Shown piece after piece: positions 5,314-12,262 of a DNA stretch of 13,392 bases. The stretch spans positions 1 through 13,392 of the forward strand of contig JAUWJN010000031.1 in assembly GCA_030607655.1 (NCBI GenBank). Direction: 5' to 3'. The number at the start of each line of letters is the position of its first letter. Positions within the stretch are counted from its first letter, which is position 1. The translations under genes and the position numbers were made by a program. The stretch is from a bacterium (lineage in GTDB: Bacteria; Armatimonadota; Zipacnadia; Zipacnadales; Zipacnadaceae). Under the pieces are notes generated by a model that was given only the letters and a program-made list of their open reading frames with translations, had not been told where the DNA came from and made no database searches.

Positions 5314-6441
5314 ATGACGGAACAACTTTCAACCTCGGAAACCAGGAATAGTCTTCGGGGCAAGGTAGCCGCCCTGTGGACACAGCCGGAGACAGTCATT
5401 GACGATATGGGGCGGCTAATGGAATTGGCTGGTTATACCCAGGCTCTGCCGGCGGGGGTTGATACCCTCCTGAAGATAAATATCTCCTGGCATCATTATT
5501 ATCCCGCCTGCTCCACAACTCCCTGGCAGTTTGATGGGGTCACCCAGGCGATGCTCAAGGCCGGCTGGAGGCCCGAACAACTCATTCCCGCACAAAATGC
5601 CACTGTGGTAGTGGACCCCAAACTGGGTTCGGTCCACAATCATCTGGTCTCGGTGGCCGACAGGCACGGGCTGGAATTTGTGTGGCTCTACGAGCCGGAG
5701 GCAGAATGGATAATCTATGAGCCCCAGGGGGAGATGCTCTGCCTGCCTGACATTTTTCCCGACGGCATCGAAATCCCCAAAATGTTCGTCGGCAAAAGTG
5801 CCATCCATCTGCCTACCGTCAAGACCCACGTATTCACTACCACCACCGGGGCGATGAAGAATGCCTTTGGCGGGTTGCTGAATAATAATCGGCACTGGTG
5901 TCACGCCCGCATTCACGAGTCCCTGGTGGATCTGCTAACCATCCAGCAGGAGATTCATCCGGGCCTATTTGCGGTGATGGATGGCACCATTGCTGGCAGT
6001 GGCCCCGGCCCGCGCTGTATGATTCCCCATGTCAAGAATGTCCTGCTGGCCAGCGCCGACCAGGTGGCCATTGACGCCATCGCCGCCAAGATTATGGGCT
6101 TTGACCCGCTGCGTCTCGACTATATCCGCCTGGCGCACGAGCGGGGCCTGGGCATCGGCGACCCCCGCGAGATCGAGGTGGTCGGTGACGAGGAGATTGC
6201 CCACGAGGATTGGGGCTTTGAGGTGGGGGACACATTTGCCAGCCGCGGCCAGAAGTGCATCTACCACGGCTGGCTGAAGCCCTTTGAAAAGCTGCTGCTG
6301 CGCACGGGTATAGTGCCCTGGTCATACGCTGCCTCTCGCCTCTATCACGATGTCCTGTGGTATCCGTGCGTCGGCAGCAAGCGCGCCGACAAAATCCGCA
6401 CCGAGACCGGCTGGGGAAGGCTGTTTGAGAGCTATGGGTAG
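5314..6441 (+). CDS. DUF362 family protein
   Basis: A 375-residue protein with the layout of DUF362. An early strand LLKINISW (52-59) corresponds to the family's lysine-asparagine motif. The core follows: SAIHLPTVKTHVFTTTTG (162-179), then the AMKNAFGG element (180-187) and NNRHWCH (191-197). VMDGTIAGSGPGPR (221-234) and the helix with DQVAIDAIAAKIMG (249-262) are also characteristic. Many DUF362 proteins carry a C-terminal ferredoxin domain; here none is present (no CxxCxxC), and residues 300-375 are instead an unassigned tail. The biochemical role of the family is unknown. The start chosen is the ATG at 5314-5316, 9 bases after AGGAGG. The open frame extends upstream to a TTG that forms the promoter's -35 box and cannot be translated; an ATG at 5284 is possible but lacks a site. 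First gene of a probable operon with a UroD-like and an FMN protein. Confidence 0.85.
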   Translation: MTEQLSTSETRNSLRGKVAALWTQPETVIDDMGRLMELAGYTQALPAGVDTLLKINISWHHYYPACSTTPWQFDGVTQAMLKAGWRPEQLIPAQNATVVVDPKLGSVHNHLVSVADRHGLEFVWLYEPEAEWIIYEPQGEMLCLPDIFPDGIEIPKMFVGKSAIHLPTVKTHVFTTTTGAMKNAFGGLLNNNRHWCHARIHESLVDLLTIQQEIHPGLFAVMDGTIAGSGPGPRCMIPHVKNVLLASADQVAIDAIAAKIMGFDPLRLDYIRLAHERGLGIGDPREIEVVGDEEIAHEDWGFEVGDTFASRGQKCIYHGWLKPFEKLLLRTGIVPWSYAASRLYHDVLWYPCVGSKRADKIRTETGWGRLFESYG

Positions 6442-6497
6442 TACGTAACGCAGCAATAGCGTCCAGGGCTATACGGCACGCCGATACGACCTGTTAG

Positions 6498-6516
6498 ATT
6501 ACCCAATTGAGGTAAT
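6498..6516 (+). promoter_or_regulatory. Inverted repeat covering the UroD-like gene ribosome site
   Basis: ATTACC (6498-6503) and GGTAAT (6511-6516) are perfect complements around CAATTGA. The right arm overlaps the ribosome binding site GAGGT (6509-6513) of the gene starting at 6520. In mRNA this would form a short hairpin hiding the site; as DNA it might be an operator. Confidence 0.3.
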
Positions 6517-6519
6517 AGT

Positions 6520-7842
6520 ATGGTAAAGAACGACGAAGTTATCTTGCGGGAGCTGGCGGAGAAGGTGGCAGAAGTTGCGGTGCGGCCGGAGCAGAATAAT
6601 AGGCGGCAGATGTGGTATAAGCACAATGCTCTGCAGCCGACCAAGCCGCTGGTGCTGATCTATCCGGAGAACTCCTGGGGGGAGCTTCTGCCCGAGAGCC
6701 AACTTCAATGTCAGGACCCGCTGCTGCGGGGCTGGGAGCGCGAGCTGCGCCGGCGGCTGTACGCCGGGGAGCACTTCCAGGACGATCGGGTGCTGGACGA
6801 CCGGCTCCAAGTGGGCTATGTGTACGCCACTAATGGGTGGGCTGTGGGCGACCAGGTCATCGAGCCGGATACGGAAAGCGCCATGTACCTGTGGGATACG
6901 CAGTCACCCAACACGGGCTGGGGAGTGGGCGCTTGGGTCATTGAATCGGATGACGAGCAGGGCGCCTACCGCTGGGACTCGCCCATCAAGGAGAAGTCGG
7001 ACCTGGACAAGCTCCGGGTGCCGAGCACGCAGATAGACTACCAGGCTACCCAGCGCAATCTGGAGCGCGCTGAGGAGATATTTGACGGCCTGCTGCGCGT
7101 CGAACTGGTGCAGCGCTGGTTCTGGTCGCTGTGGCTGACGGGGGATTGGGCCTTTCTGCGGGGGATAGAGCAGATGATGTGGGATATGGTGGACGACCCC
7201 GCCTTTACCCACCCAGCGATGCGCAAACTATTGAACATGAAGCTGGAGTGGATGGACTGGCTGGAACAGCAAGGGCTGTTTAGTCTCAATAGCGACAACG
7301 ATGACGTCGGCTCCGGCGGGCTGGGCTTCAGCAATGAGCTGCCGGGGCCTGATTTTGATGGCCGCCATGTGCGCTACCGGGATATGTGGGGCACGGGCGA
7401 GGCGCAGGAAGCGGTGGGGCTGTCGCCGGCGATGTGGGATGAGTTTGTCCTGGAATATCATCTGCCTTTTCTGGAGCGCTTTGGGCTGACCTGCTTTGGC
7501 TGCTGTGAACCGCTCCACGACCGGTTGGAGATACTCAAGCGCCGGGTGCCCAACCTGCGGCGCATCTCCGTCAGCCCCTGGGCTAAGCGTCGGATATCTG
7601 CCGAGAGCCTGCAGGACAAATACATCTATTCGTGGAAACCCAATCCGTCCTATATCGCTGCCGTCCAGTTTGATCCTGACGCCGTGCGCAGCTACATCCG
7701 GGAGACCCTGGAAATCACCCGCGGCTGCATATTGGAGATGATCCTGAAGGACACTCACACCTGCAATAACGAGCCTAAGCGCTTTGCTCTGTGGGCCCAA
7801 ATCGCCCAGGAGGAGGCCCAGCGCGCCGCTGAGCGCTTATGA
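6520..7842 (+). CDS. Uroporphyrinogen decarboxylase-like (UroD/MtaA superfamily) protein
   Basis: A 440-residue protein that resembles the divergent, non-haem members of the UroD (PF01208-like) superfamily rather than HemE; the HemE N-terminal motifs are not seen. Recognisable parts are a WLTGDWAFLRGIEQMMWDMVDDP segment (within 205-227), the segment FGLTCFGCCEPLHDRLEIL (321-339), the following strand with RISVSPWA (348-355), and a C-terminal piece with ILKDTHTCNNEPKRF (408-422). C325, C328, C329, H333, H413 and C415 are plausible metal ligands; related MtaA-type methyltransferases use His/Cys zinc sites, but equivalence is inferred. No corrinoid protein is encoded nearby. It is acidic and Trp-rich. 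The ATG follows GAGGT with a 6-base spacer. It lies 78 bp after DUF362 and 18 bp before an FMN protein gene, suggesting one pathway, perhaps a decarboxylation or methyl-transfer reaction on an unknown substrate. Confidence 0.75.
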   Translation: MVKNDEVILRELAEKVAEVAVRPEQNNRRQMWYKHNALQPTKPLVLIYPENSWGELLPESQLQCQDPLLRGWERELRRRLYAGEHFQDDRVLDDRLQVGYVYATNGWAVGDQVIEPDTESAMYLWDTQSPNTGWGVGAWVIESDDEQGAYRWDSPIKEKSDLDKLRVPSTQIDYQATQRNLERAEEIFDGLLRVELVQRWFWSLWLTGDWAFLRGIEQMMWDMVDDPAFTHPAMRKLLNMKLEWMDWLEQQGLFSLNSDNDDVGSGGLGFSNELPGPDFDGRHVRYRDMWGTGEAQEAVGLSPAMWDEFVLEYHLPFLERFGLTCFGCCEPLHDRLEILKRRVPNLRRISVSPWAKRRISAESLQDKYIYSWKPNPSYIAAVQFDPDAVRSYIRETLEITRGCILEMILKDTHTCNNEPKRFALWAQIAQEEAQRAAERL

Positions 7843-7860
7843 ACACAGGAGGTGCTGGTA

Positions 7861-8412
7861 GTGAAAATTGTTGCCTTCATCGGCAGTCCCCGCAAGGGTG
7901 GTAATACCGATCGGCTGGTGGACGAAATCCTGGCCGGCGCGGCGGAGGCCGGACATCAGGCAGAGAAGATTTATCTGGCTGACTATGCTCTGACTCCCAT
8001 TGACGCCGTATATGGCGGCGAGTTGGACTGGACTGACCCTCGCCAGGACGTGGCCGATGAACTCATTGATAAGATAGTGGCAGCGGACGTGGCGATCCTG
8101 GGCTCACCGGTCTACTGGTTCAGTATCAGTGGCCTGATGAAGCTGTTTATTGATCGCTGGTCGCTGTACCAGCGCGGCGGCCAACGGCTCAGAGACCTAA
8201 CTGCGGGCAAAAAGATGCTAGTGGCTCTGGCGATGGCTGACCCTAATGCCGGCTATGTTGACGCGGTACTGGCACCGTTGCGTTATGGGGCCAAGTGGCT
8301 GAAGATGGAGTGGGCGGGGCAGATAATCGCTGATGGTGTGGGCGATCCGGGGGAGGTAGAAAACCATCCGGAGCTGCTGGCCGAAGCGAGAAAGCTAGGC
8401 CAATCCTTGTAA
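7861..8412 (+). CDS. NADPH-dependent FMN reductase family flavoprotein
   Basis: A 183-residue flavodoxin-fold protein. The phosphate-binding loop GSPRKGGNTDRLV (8-20) and the isoalloxazine-binding segment GSPVYWFSISGLMKLFIDRW (81-100) are typical of the NADPH-dependent FMN reductase / iron-sulfur flavoprotein group. Relatives often have a Cys-rich cluster motif near residues 45-60; here that stretch reads TPIDAVYGGELDWTDP and the whole protein contains no Cys, so it should carry flavin only. The start is a GTG at 7861 with AGGAGG (7847-7852) 8 bases upstream; another in-frame GTG at 7852 overlaps that site and is unlikely. It begins 18 bp after the UroD-like stop, so both are surely cotranscribed. 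It probably supplies electrons or reduces an intermediate for the upstream enzymes, which is inference from position. Confidence 0.85.
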   Translation: MKIVAFIGSPRKGGNTDRLVDEILAGAAEAGHQAEKIYLADYALTPIDAVYGGELDWTDPRQDVADELIDKIVAADVAILGSPVYWFSISGLMKLFIDRWSLYQRGGQRLRDLTAGKKMLVALAMADPNAGYVDAVLAPLRYGAKWLKMEWAGQIIADGVGDPGEVENHPELLAEARKLGQSL

Positions 8413-8484
8413 CCGCTGCTCGCTCAGTCTTGCCCTTGTCTGTTGACAATCAATAACCCGCTGTAAGCTCGGAAGTTTGCCACG

Positions 8485-9723
8485 ATGAATCAGACACGGC
8501 GAAAACCAATTTGGCCGTTGCTAGTATTGTTGGCGGTGGCAGTCATCGTGCGGCTGGCGGTAGCCCCGCATCCGGGACATTCCGGGGACGAAGCTGCTAA
8601 TGAGGGCTTCTGTATAGGTATTCTTACCTGGGGGTTTGACTACTACCAGAAGACAGACTATGCCGGCTCGTGCTATCCGCCGGCTATGCTATATATCCTG
8701 GGCGCAGCGGGAGCGCTTTGGACCGGCGTAGGAGGAGAATTAATCCCCGGCAGTCTCTCTTTCCGCATGCTCGTTAAAGCCCTCCCCATACTGGCGGATT
8801 TGGGGATCCTGCTGCTAGTCTACTTTGCTTTTCTGAAGCATAGAACGCTACGCCAACAGCTTCTGTACGGCAGTTTGATCGCGCTGAATCCGGTTATGAT
8901 ATTTGATGGCGCCATCTGGGGGCAATTTGAATCGCTGGTACTGCTTCCCCTGATCGGCGCGGTGGTTGCCTGCCAGCGCAATCGTCCTTATCTGAGCCTA
9001 TGTCTGGGGGCCCTGGCTGTCCTCATCAAACTTCAGGCGGTGGTAGCTTTGCCTCTTCTGATGATAGCTTGCTATCAGAAGGTAAAATGGCGGCGCAGTG
9101 CGCTGGCGTTGCTGGCGGCAATCGTACTGGTAGTGGTTCTGGTGGCTCCTTTCCTGGTGGGCAAGCCGGTGGGTATGGTGGTCGGCAAACTGCTCGGGCA
9201 AAAGAGCGGTGAGAATGTAAGCTTTACTTCGCTTAATGCCTTCAACATCTGGGCATTCGCGGGCTTCTTTGAGAGCCAATACCAAAAGTTAGCCGGCCTA
9301 ACTTATCTGACCTGGGGGCTACTGCTCGGGGGGGGGGCTTATCTTTGGGCGTGCATAGTGCAGTGGCGACGAGGTGGTGACAACTCGCTATGGATCAGCC
9401 TGACAGTAGCGTACCTGGGTATGTTTGTTTTTATGACTATGATGCATGAGCGCTATATTTATTACCCCGCTATGTTGGCTACCATATGGCTCATCCAGGA
9501 TATTAGAATATTGTGGGTCTGGGTTATTCTCGTGGCGATGGGAACGTTGAATATGAACTATCGGCTGCGCATCCCCAACTGGGACTTGCTGCATCAGCTT
9601 CATAACAACAATATCACCGTCTACGGCGGCGCAGTCTTAAACCTGATTATATTTGCCGTGCTAAGCCGGATAGGTTCGGCGGAAGTTGTAGGTAGAGAGA
9701 GACCCCGCGCATCCTCGCCGTAG
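8485..9723 (+). CDS. GT-C fold membrane glycosyltransferase
   Basis: A 412-residue integral membrane protein with about ten hydrophobic segments (first at 10-27, others around 97-115, 125-140, 148-163, 168-193, 205-224, 272-292, 302-318, 328-352 and 380-394). It has the architecture of polyprenyl-phosphate-sugar dependent GT-C transferases: an acidic residue in the first outside loop (GHSGDEA, D35-E36), a YPP motif (64-66), AIWGQFES (143-150), a KLQAVVALPLL helix and the MHERYIYYP motif (320-328) seen in Alg6/PIG-M-like and bacterial relatives. It would transfer a sugar from a lipid carrier to a glycan or protein on the outer face of the inner membrane. Codons 282-284 are three GGG triplets within a run of ten G (9328-9337). 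The ATG has a weak site (GGAAG, 9 bases). It begins 72 bp after the flavoprotein; a shared operon is possible. Substrate unknown. Confidence 0.8.
   Translation: MNQTRRKPIWPLLVLLAVAVIVRLAVAPHPGHSGDEAANEGFCIGILTWGFDYYQKTDYAGSCYPPAMLYILGAAGALWTGVGGELIPGSLSFRMLVKALPILADLGILLLVYFAFLKHRTLRQQLLYGSLIALNPVMIFDGAIWGQFESLVLLPLIGAVVACQRNRPYLSLCLGALAVLIKLQAVVALPLLMIACYQKVKWRRSALALLAAIVLVVVLVAPFLVGKPVGMVVGKLLGQKSGENVSFTSLNAFNIWAFAGFFESQYQKLAGLTYLTWGLLLGGGAYLWACIVQWRRGGDNSLWISLTVAYLGMFVFMTMMHERYIYYPAMLATIWLIQDIRILWVWVILVAMGTLNMNYRLRIPNWDLLHQLHNNNITVYGGAVLNLIIFAVLSRIGSAEVVGRERPRASSP
9328..9337 (+). repeat. G10 homopolymer inside the glycosyltransferase gene
   Basis: Ten consecutive G encode Gly282-284 and the first base of Ala285. 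Loss of one G brings a TAG into frame at 9356-9358, and gain of one brings a TGA into frame at 9378-9380, so single-base slippage truncates the protein at about 70 percent of its length. Other G/C runs in the window reach only seven. Confidence 0.9.
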
Positions 9724-9748
9724 GCTGTTGGGCTATTGGGGGTCTCTC
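9697..9748. repeat. 10+10 inverted repeat across the glycosyltransferase stop codon
   Basis: GAGAGACCCC (9697-9706) and GGGGTCTCTC (9739-9748) are perfect complements separated by 32 bases that contain the TAG stop (9721-9723). A second small stem, CTCA-GCGG-TGAG (9749-9760), follows immediately. There is no T-run, so it is not a classical intrinsic terminator, but it could act as an mRNA 3' structure. Confidence 0.45.
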
Positions 9749-9779
9749 CTCAGCGGTGAGCTCCTGTTAGGGTGGTGGG

Positions 9780-9808
9780 TTGACACCTGATATGAGTTAC
9801 TATATAAT
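9780..9808 (+). promoter_or_regulatory. Consensus sigma-70 promoter for the S1-domain gene
   Basis: TTGACA (9780-9785) and TATAAT (9803-9808) are both perfect and separated by 17 bases. The expected start near 9815 gives a leader of about 60 nt containing a small ACCAC/GTGGT stem (9821-9835). This is likely one of the strongest constitutive promoters in the window and probably also serves the histidine kinase. Confidence 0.9.
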
Positions 9809-9875
9809 TAGCAGATAATGACCACTCATTGTGGTGGGCAGTGAGAGTTAGATATTACGACTGGAGGCAGATAGT

Positions 9876-10256
9876 ATGATGGAGTCGAGCGGAGAGATAG
9901 TGGAGGGCACAGTAAGCAAAATTCTGCCCTATGGTGCTATTGTGTCGCTGCCTGAGGAGCAGACAGGCTTGGTTCATATCTCCGAGATATCCGATGAATA
10001 CGTTACAGATATAGCCGAGTACTTACATGAGGGAGACCTGGTAAAGGTGCTGGTGATGGCCGAAAAGGAACCGGGGCGGTTTGAATTGTCTATCAAGAAA
10101 GCCAACCCTCCTTCGGAAGGTGGTTCTAAGCCGAGAGTGGCGCGCCGTTCGGCGCCCTCTAGAGACTTCGAACAGCGCTTAAGCGAGTTCATGAAGCAAA
10201 GTAATCAACGCCAGAGCGAACTGCGCCGCAGCCGCGAGGCCCGCCGGGGAGGCTAA
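9876..10256 (+). CDS. S1 domain RNA-binding protein (YabR / general stress protein 13-like)
   Basis: A 126-residue protein with a single S1 (OB-fold) domain at residues 6-75: GEIVEGTVSKILPYGAIVSL opens it, followed by TGLVHISEIS (30-39), the helix EYVTDIAEYL and GDLVKVLVM, then FELSIKKA. This is nearly textbook S1 and close to the small Bacillus YabR/Gsp13 proteins (about 130 residues), which associate with RNA or ribosomes. After the domain comes a basic, Arg/Ser-rich tail (80-126) with RRSAPSRDFEQRLSEFMKQ, the conserved short helix seen in such proteins, ending in RRSREARRGG. The first of two adjacent ATGs (9876) has GGAGG 8 bases upstream. It is the first gene after a consensus promoter and 137 bp ahead of a histidine kinase gene; a functional link is not evident. 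Confidence 0.9.
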   Translation: MMESSGEIVEGTVSKILPYGAIVSLPEEQTGLVHISEISDEYVTDIAEYLHEGDLVKVLVMAEKEPGRFELSIKKANPPSEGGSKPRVARRSAPSRDFEQRLSEFMKQSNQRQSELRRSREARRGG

Positions 10257-10385
10257 GTAGTCGGTAACTCACGCTGAAGAAGCACTGTGATGTCAAAGCC
10301 AAGCCGAATGCCAACCGGTTAGGATTGTCAACAGCTTTAAGTTCCAACGGTGGTTAAGAAAGCAGGGGGCGCCTAAGGAGGACAG

Positions 10386-10396
10386 ATGGAGTAATG
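10386..10396 (+). other. Two-codon ORF overlapping the histidine kinase start
   Basis: An AAGGAGG site (10375-10381) is followed after 4 bases by ATG GAG TAA (10386-10394), whose last base is the first base of the kinase ATG (10394-10396). The site-to-ATG distance is 4 for the mini-ORF and 12 for the kinase, so ribosomes may translate Met-Glu, stop and reinitiate. Read as sequence fact; the effect is inference. Confidence 0.4.
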
Positions 10397-12112
10397 CCAG
10401 ATCAGACTTTTCCTGAAGATGCTGATACACTGCGCAAGGAGATAGAGCGCTATCAGCTGGTGGTAGGCGAGCTGCAGAGCAAGATAAGGGACCTGGAAGG
10501 CGAATTGAATACCGTCAGAATAATGGCGGAGATGCCCTCCATAGTGGTTACTCGCCCGGAGTTGAGGCATACTCTAGGGCGGCTTATCAATAAAGTTGCT
10601 ATGATTGTTCAGGCCGAGAAGGTCTTGATAATGCTCTACCAGGCCGAGTCGCAGGAATTAACGATATTACCTCCGGCGTTAGGAATTACTGAACAGCAGG
10701 CCAACCAACTAGCGATAGGTCCCGACCAAGGGATCCCAGGCCTGGTGTATCGGACCGGAGAGTCGGCACTGTATAATGATGCGCTCAATGATCCGCGTGC
10801 TTTGCCGGAAGTTGTCTCCCTCTTACGGATCCGTAACGGCATCTGCGCGCCGCTGACCATCAAAGAGCGTGACGAGGAGGAACGAGTAGTCCACGAGCGC
10901 GTCATCGGGGTAATGCATATTTGCAACAAGCGGTATGAACAGGAATTCAACGATGATGACATGCGCCTACTGGAGATGCTGGCCGAGCAGGCCGCCGCGG
11001 TTATCTCTAACGCCCAATTGTATATCCAACTAAGCGAGGAAAAGCGACGTCTGGAACAGACCTTTGAAACTATCCGGGCCGGGGTGATAGTGGTTAGTGC
11101 TGACGGGGATATCCGCTTGATAAACAAGGCGGCCTGTCAGATGCTGGGCTTGAGTTCTGATGGCTACGAAGGCAAGCCACTTTCGGAAGTGGTTACTAAT
11201 GAGCAAATTGCTGAATTGCTGTCCAACTCCCTGCAAAACAAAGATGAAATGCAGTGTGAGGTCAACTCGGAGGTAGACCAGCGCACCTACAAAGTGGAAA
11301 CCAGTCTAATGACGGCCAGCAATGGGCAAATTCAGAATGTAGTCGCGATCTTCAGCGACATTACTGATATTCGGCGCGTTGAGCAGATGAAGACTGCCTT
11401 TGTCTCCACGGTGTCCCACGAGTTGCGCACGCCGCTGACTTCTATTAAGGGCTTTATCTCCACGTTAATAGATGACACTGATGGCCTTTACGACGGTGAT
11501 ACTCGCCATGAATTCTATGACATCATTGACCAGGAATGTGACCGACTTACCCGGCTTATTAATGACCTGCTGAATGTCTCGCGTATCGAGTCGGGCCGGG
11601 CCTTGGATATGCAAATTACCCCCATAGAGGTTAGGAAAATAGCGCAGAACGTACTTACCACCCAGCGGGAGTACACCAATAGCACTCGGCATGAGTTAAT
11701 AAATGGAATCCCCGAGGATTTCCCTATTATTCAGGTCGACGCTGATAAGCTTAGCCAAATGCTGGATAATTTGATAGGCAATGCTGTGAAATACTCTCCC
11801 GAGGGCGGCAATATTGTAGTCGGTGGCGAAGACGAAGGGGATACTGTCCGCATCGACATCACCGACGAAGGCCTGGGGATACCTGAACAGTACAAGGACA
11901 AGATATTTGAGCGCTTCCAGATGGTAGATGATGATACCACTCGCAAGGCTATAAAGGGTACGGGCATTGGGTTGTATCTGGTGCGCCACCTAGCGCGAGC
12001 CCACAGCGGTGAGGTATGGCTAGCGTGGAGTGAGGTGGGGAAGGGCTCAACGTTTAGTGTGAGGCTGCCCAAGGTGTCGACCATCCAGGAAGAGGCGGGG
12101 CAGAGGATCTAA
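10394..12112 (+). CDS. Soluble sensor histidine kinase (coiled coil, GAF, PAS, HisKA, HATPase_c)
   Basis: A 572-residue kinase without membrane segments, hence cytoplasmic. Order: N-terminal coiled coil (12-45); GAF-like domain (about 55-208), with GLVYRTGES (116-124) and LLRIRNGICAPL (143-154); a linker helix; PAS domain (about 218-328), with AGVIVVSADGDIRLINKAACQMLG and a closing DITDIRRVE; HisKA dimerisation helix (333-400) with the phospho-acceptor His342 in SHELRTP; and HATPase (about 450-560) with the N box around LDNLIGNAVKYSPEGG (N459, N463), G1 DEGLGIP (491-497), F box IFERFQ and G2 KGTGIGLYLV (521-530). All catalytic boxes are intact. There is no receiver domain and no response regulator gene nearby, so the partner must lie elsewhere. 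The signal sensed is unknown. The ATG at 10394 overlaps a two-codon ORF. The gene is closed by a good intrinsic terminator. Confidence 0.93.
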   Translation: MPDQTFPEDADTLRKEIERYQLVVGELQSKIRDLEGELNTVRIMAEMPSIVVTRPELRHTLGRLINKVAMIVQAEKVLIMLYQAESQELTILPPALGITEQQANQLAIGPDQGIPGLVYRTGESALYNDALNDPRALPEVVSLLRIRNGICAPLTIKERDEEERVVHERVIGVMHICNKRYEQEFNDDDMRLLEMLAEQAAAVISNAQLYIQLSEEKRRLEQTFETIRAGVIVVSADGDIRLINKAACQMLGLSSDGYEGKPLSEVVTNEQIAELLSNSLQNKDEMQCEVNSEVDQRTYKVETSLMTASNGQIQNVVAIFSDITDIRRVEQMKTAFVSTVSHELRTPLTSIKGFISTLIDDTDGLYDGDTRHEFYDIIDQECDRLTRLINDLLNVSRIESGRALDMQITPIEVRKIAQNVLTTQREYTNSTRHELINGIPEDFPIIQVDADKLSQMLDNLIGNAVKYSPEGGNIVVGGEDEGDTVRIDITDEGLGIPEQYKDKIFERFQMVDDDTTRKAIKGTGIGLYLVRHLARAHSGEVWLAWSEVGKGSTFSVRLPKVSTIQEEAGQRI

Positions 12113-12201
12113 ATGAGTGAGGCCCTCTAACTGTTCCGGCTAATAATTCTAACGTTAAGCTCCGCACTCACCCTAGCGAGTGTCGGGGGAGTGATAGAAC
12201 A

Positions 12202-12230
12202 GGCCTCCTGGCGCGCAGGGGGTCTTTTCT
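12202..12230 (+). terminator. Intrinsic terminator after the histidine kinase
   Basis: CCTCCTG (12204-12210) pairs with CAGGGGG (12216-12222) with one G-U pair around a GCGCG loop, extendable by two outer pairs, and is followed by TCTTTTCTCT. Stem plus T-rich tail is a standard factor-independent terminator and separates the S1/kinase unit from rpiB. A weaker stem, CACTC/GAGTG (12165-12169 and 12178-12182), lies just upstream. Confidence 0.75.
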
Positions 12231-12262
12231 CTGGGCTAGGCTAGCATTACGGAGGCACCATT

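Noticed and set aside
7852..7860. Earlier GTG start for the FMN protein
   Set aside because: It overlaps the AGGAGG ribosome site that serves the GTG at 7861, and the family N-terminus begins at the latter.
8443..8469. TTGACA upstream of the glycosyltransferase as a promoter
   Set aside because: The -35 is perfect, but the only -10-like sequence (TAAGCT at 8464-8469) is poor and the spacer is 15; not enough to call.
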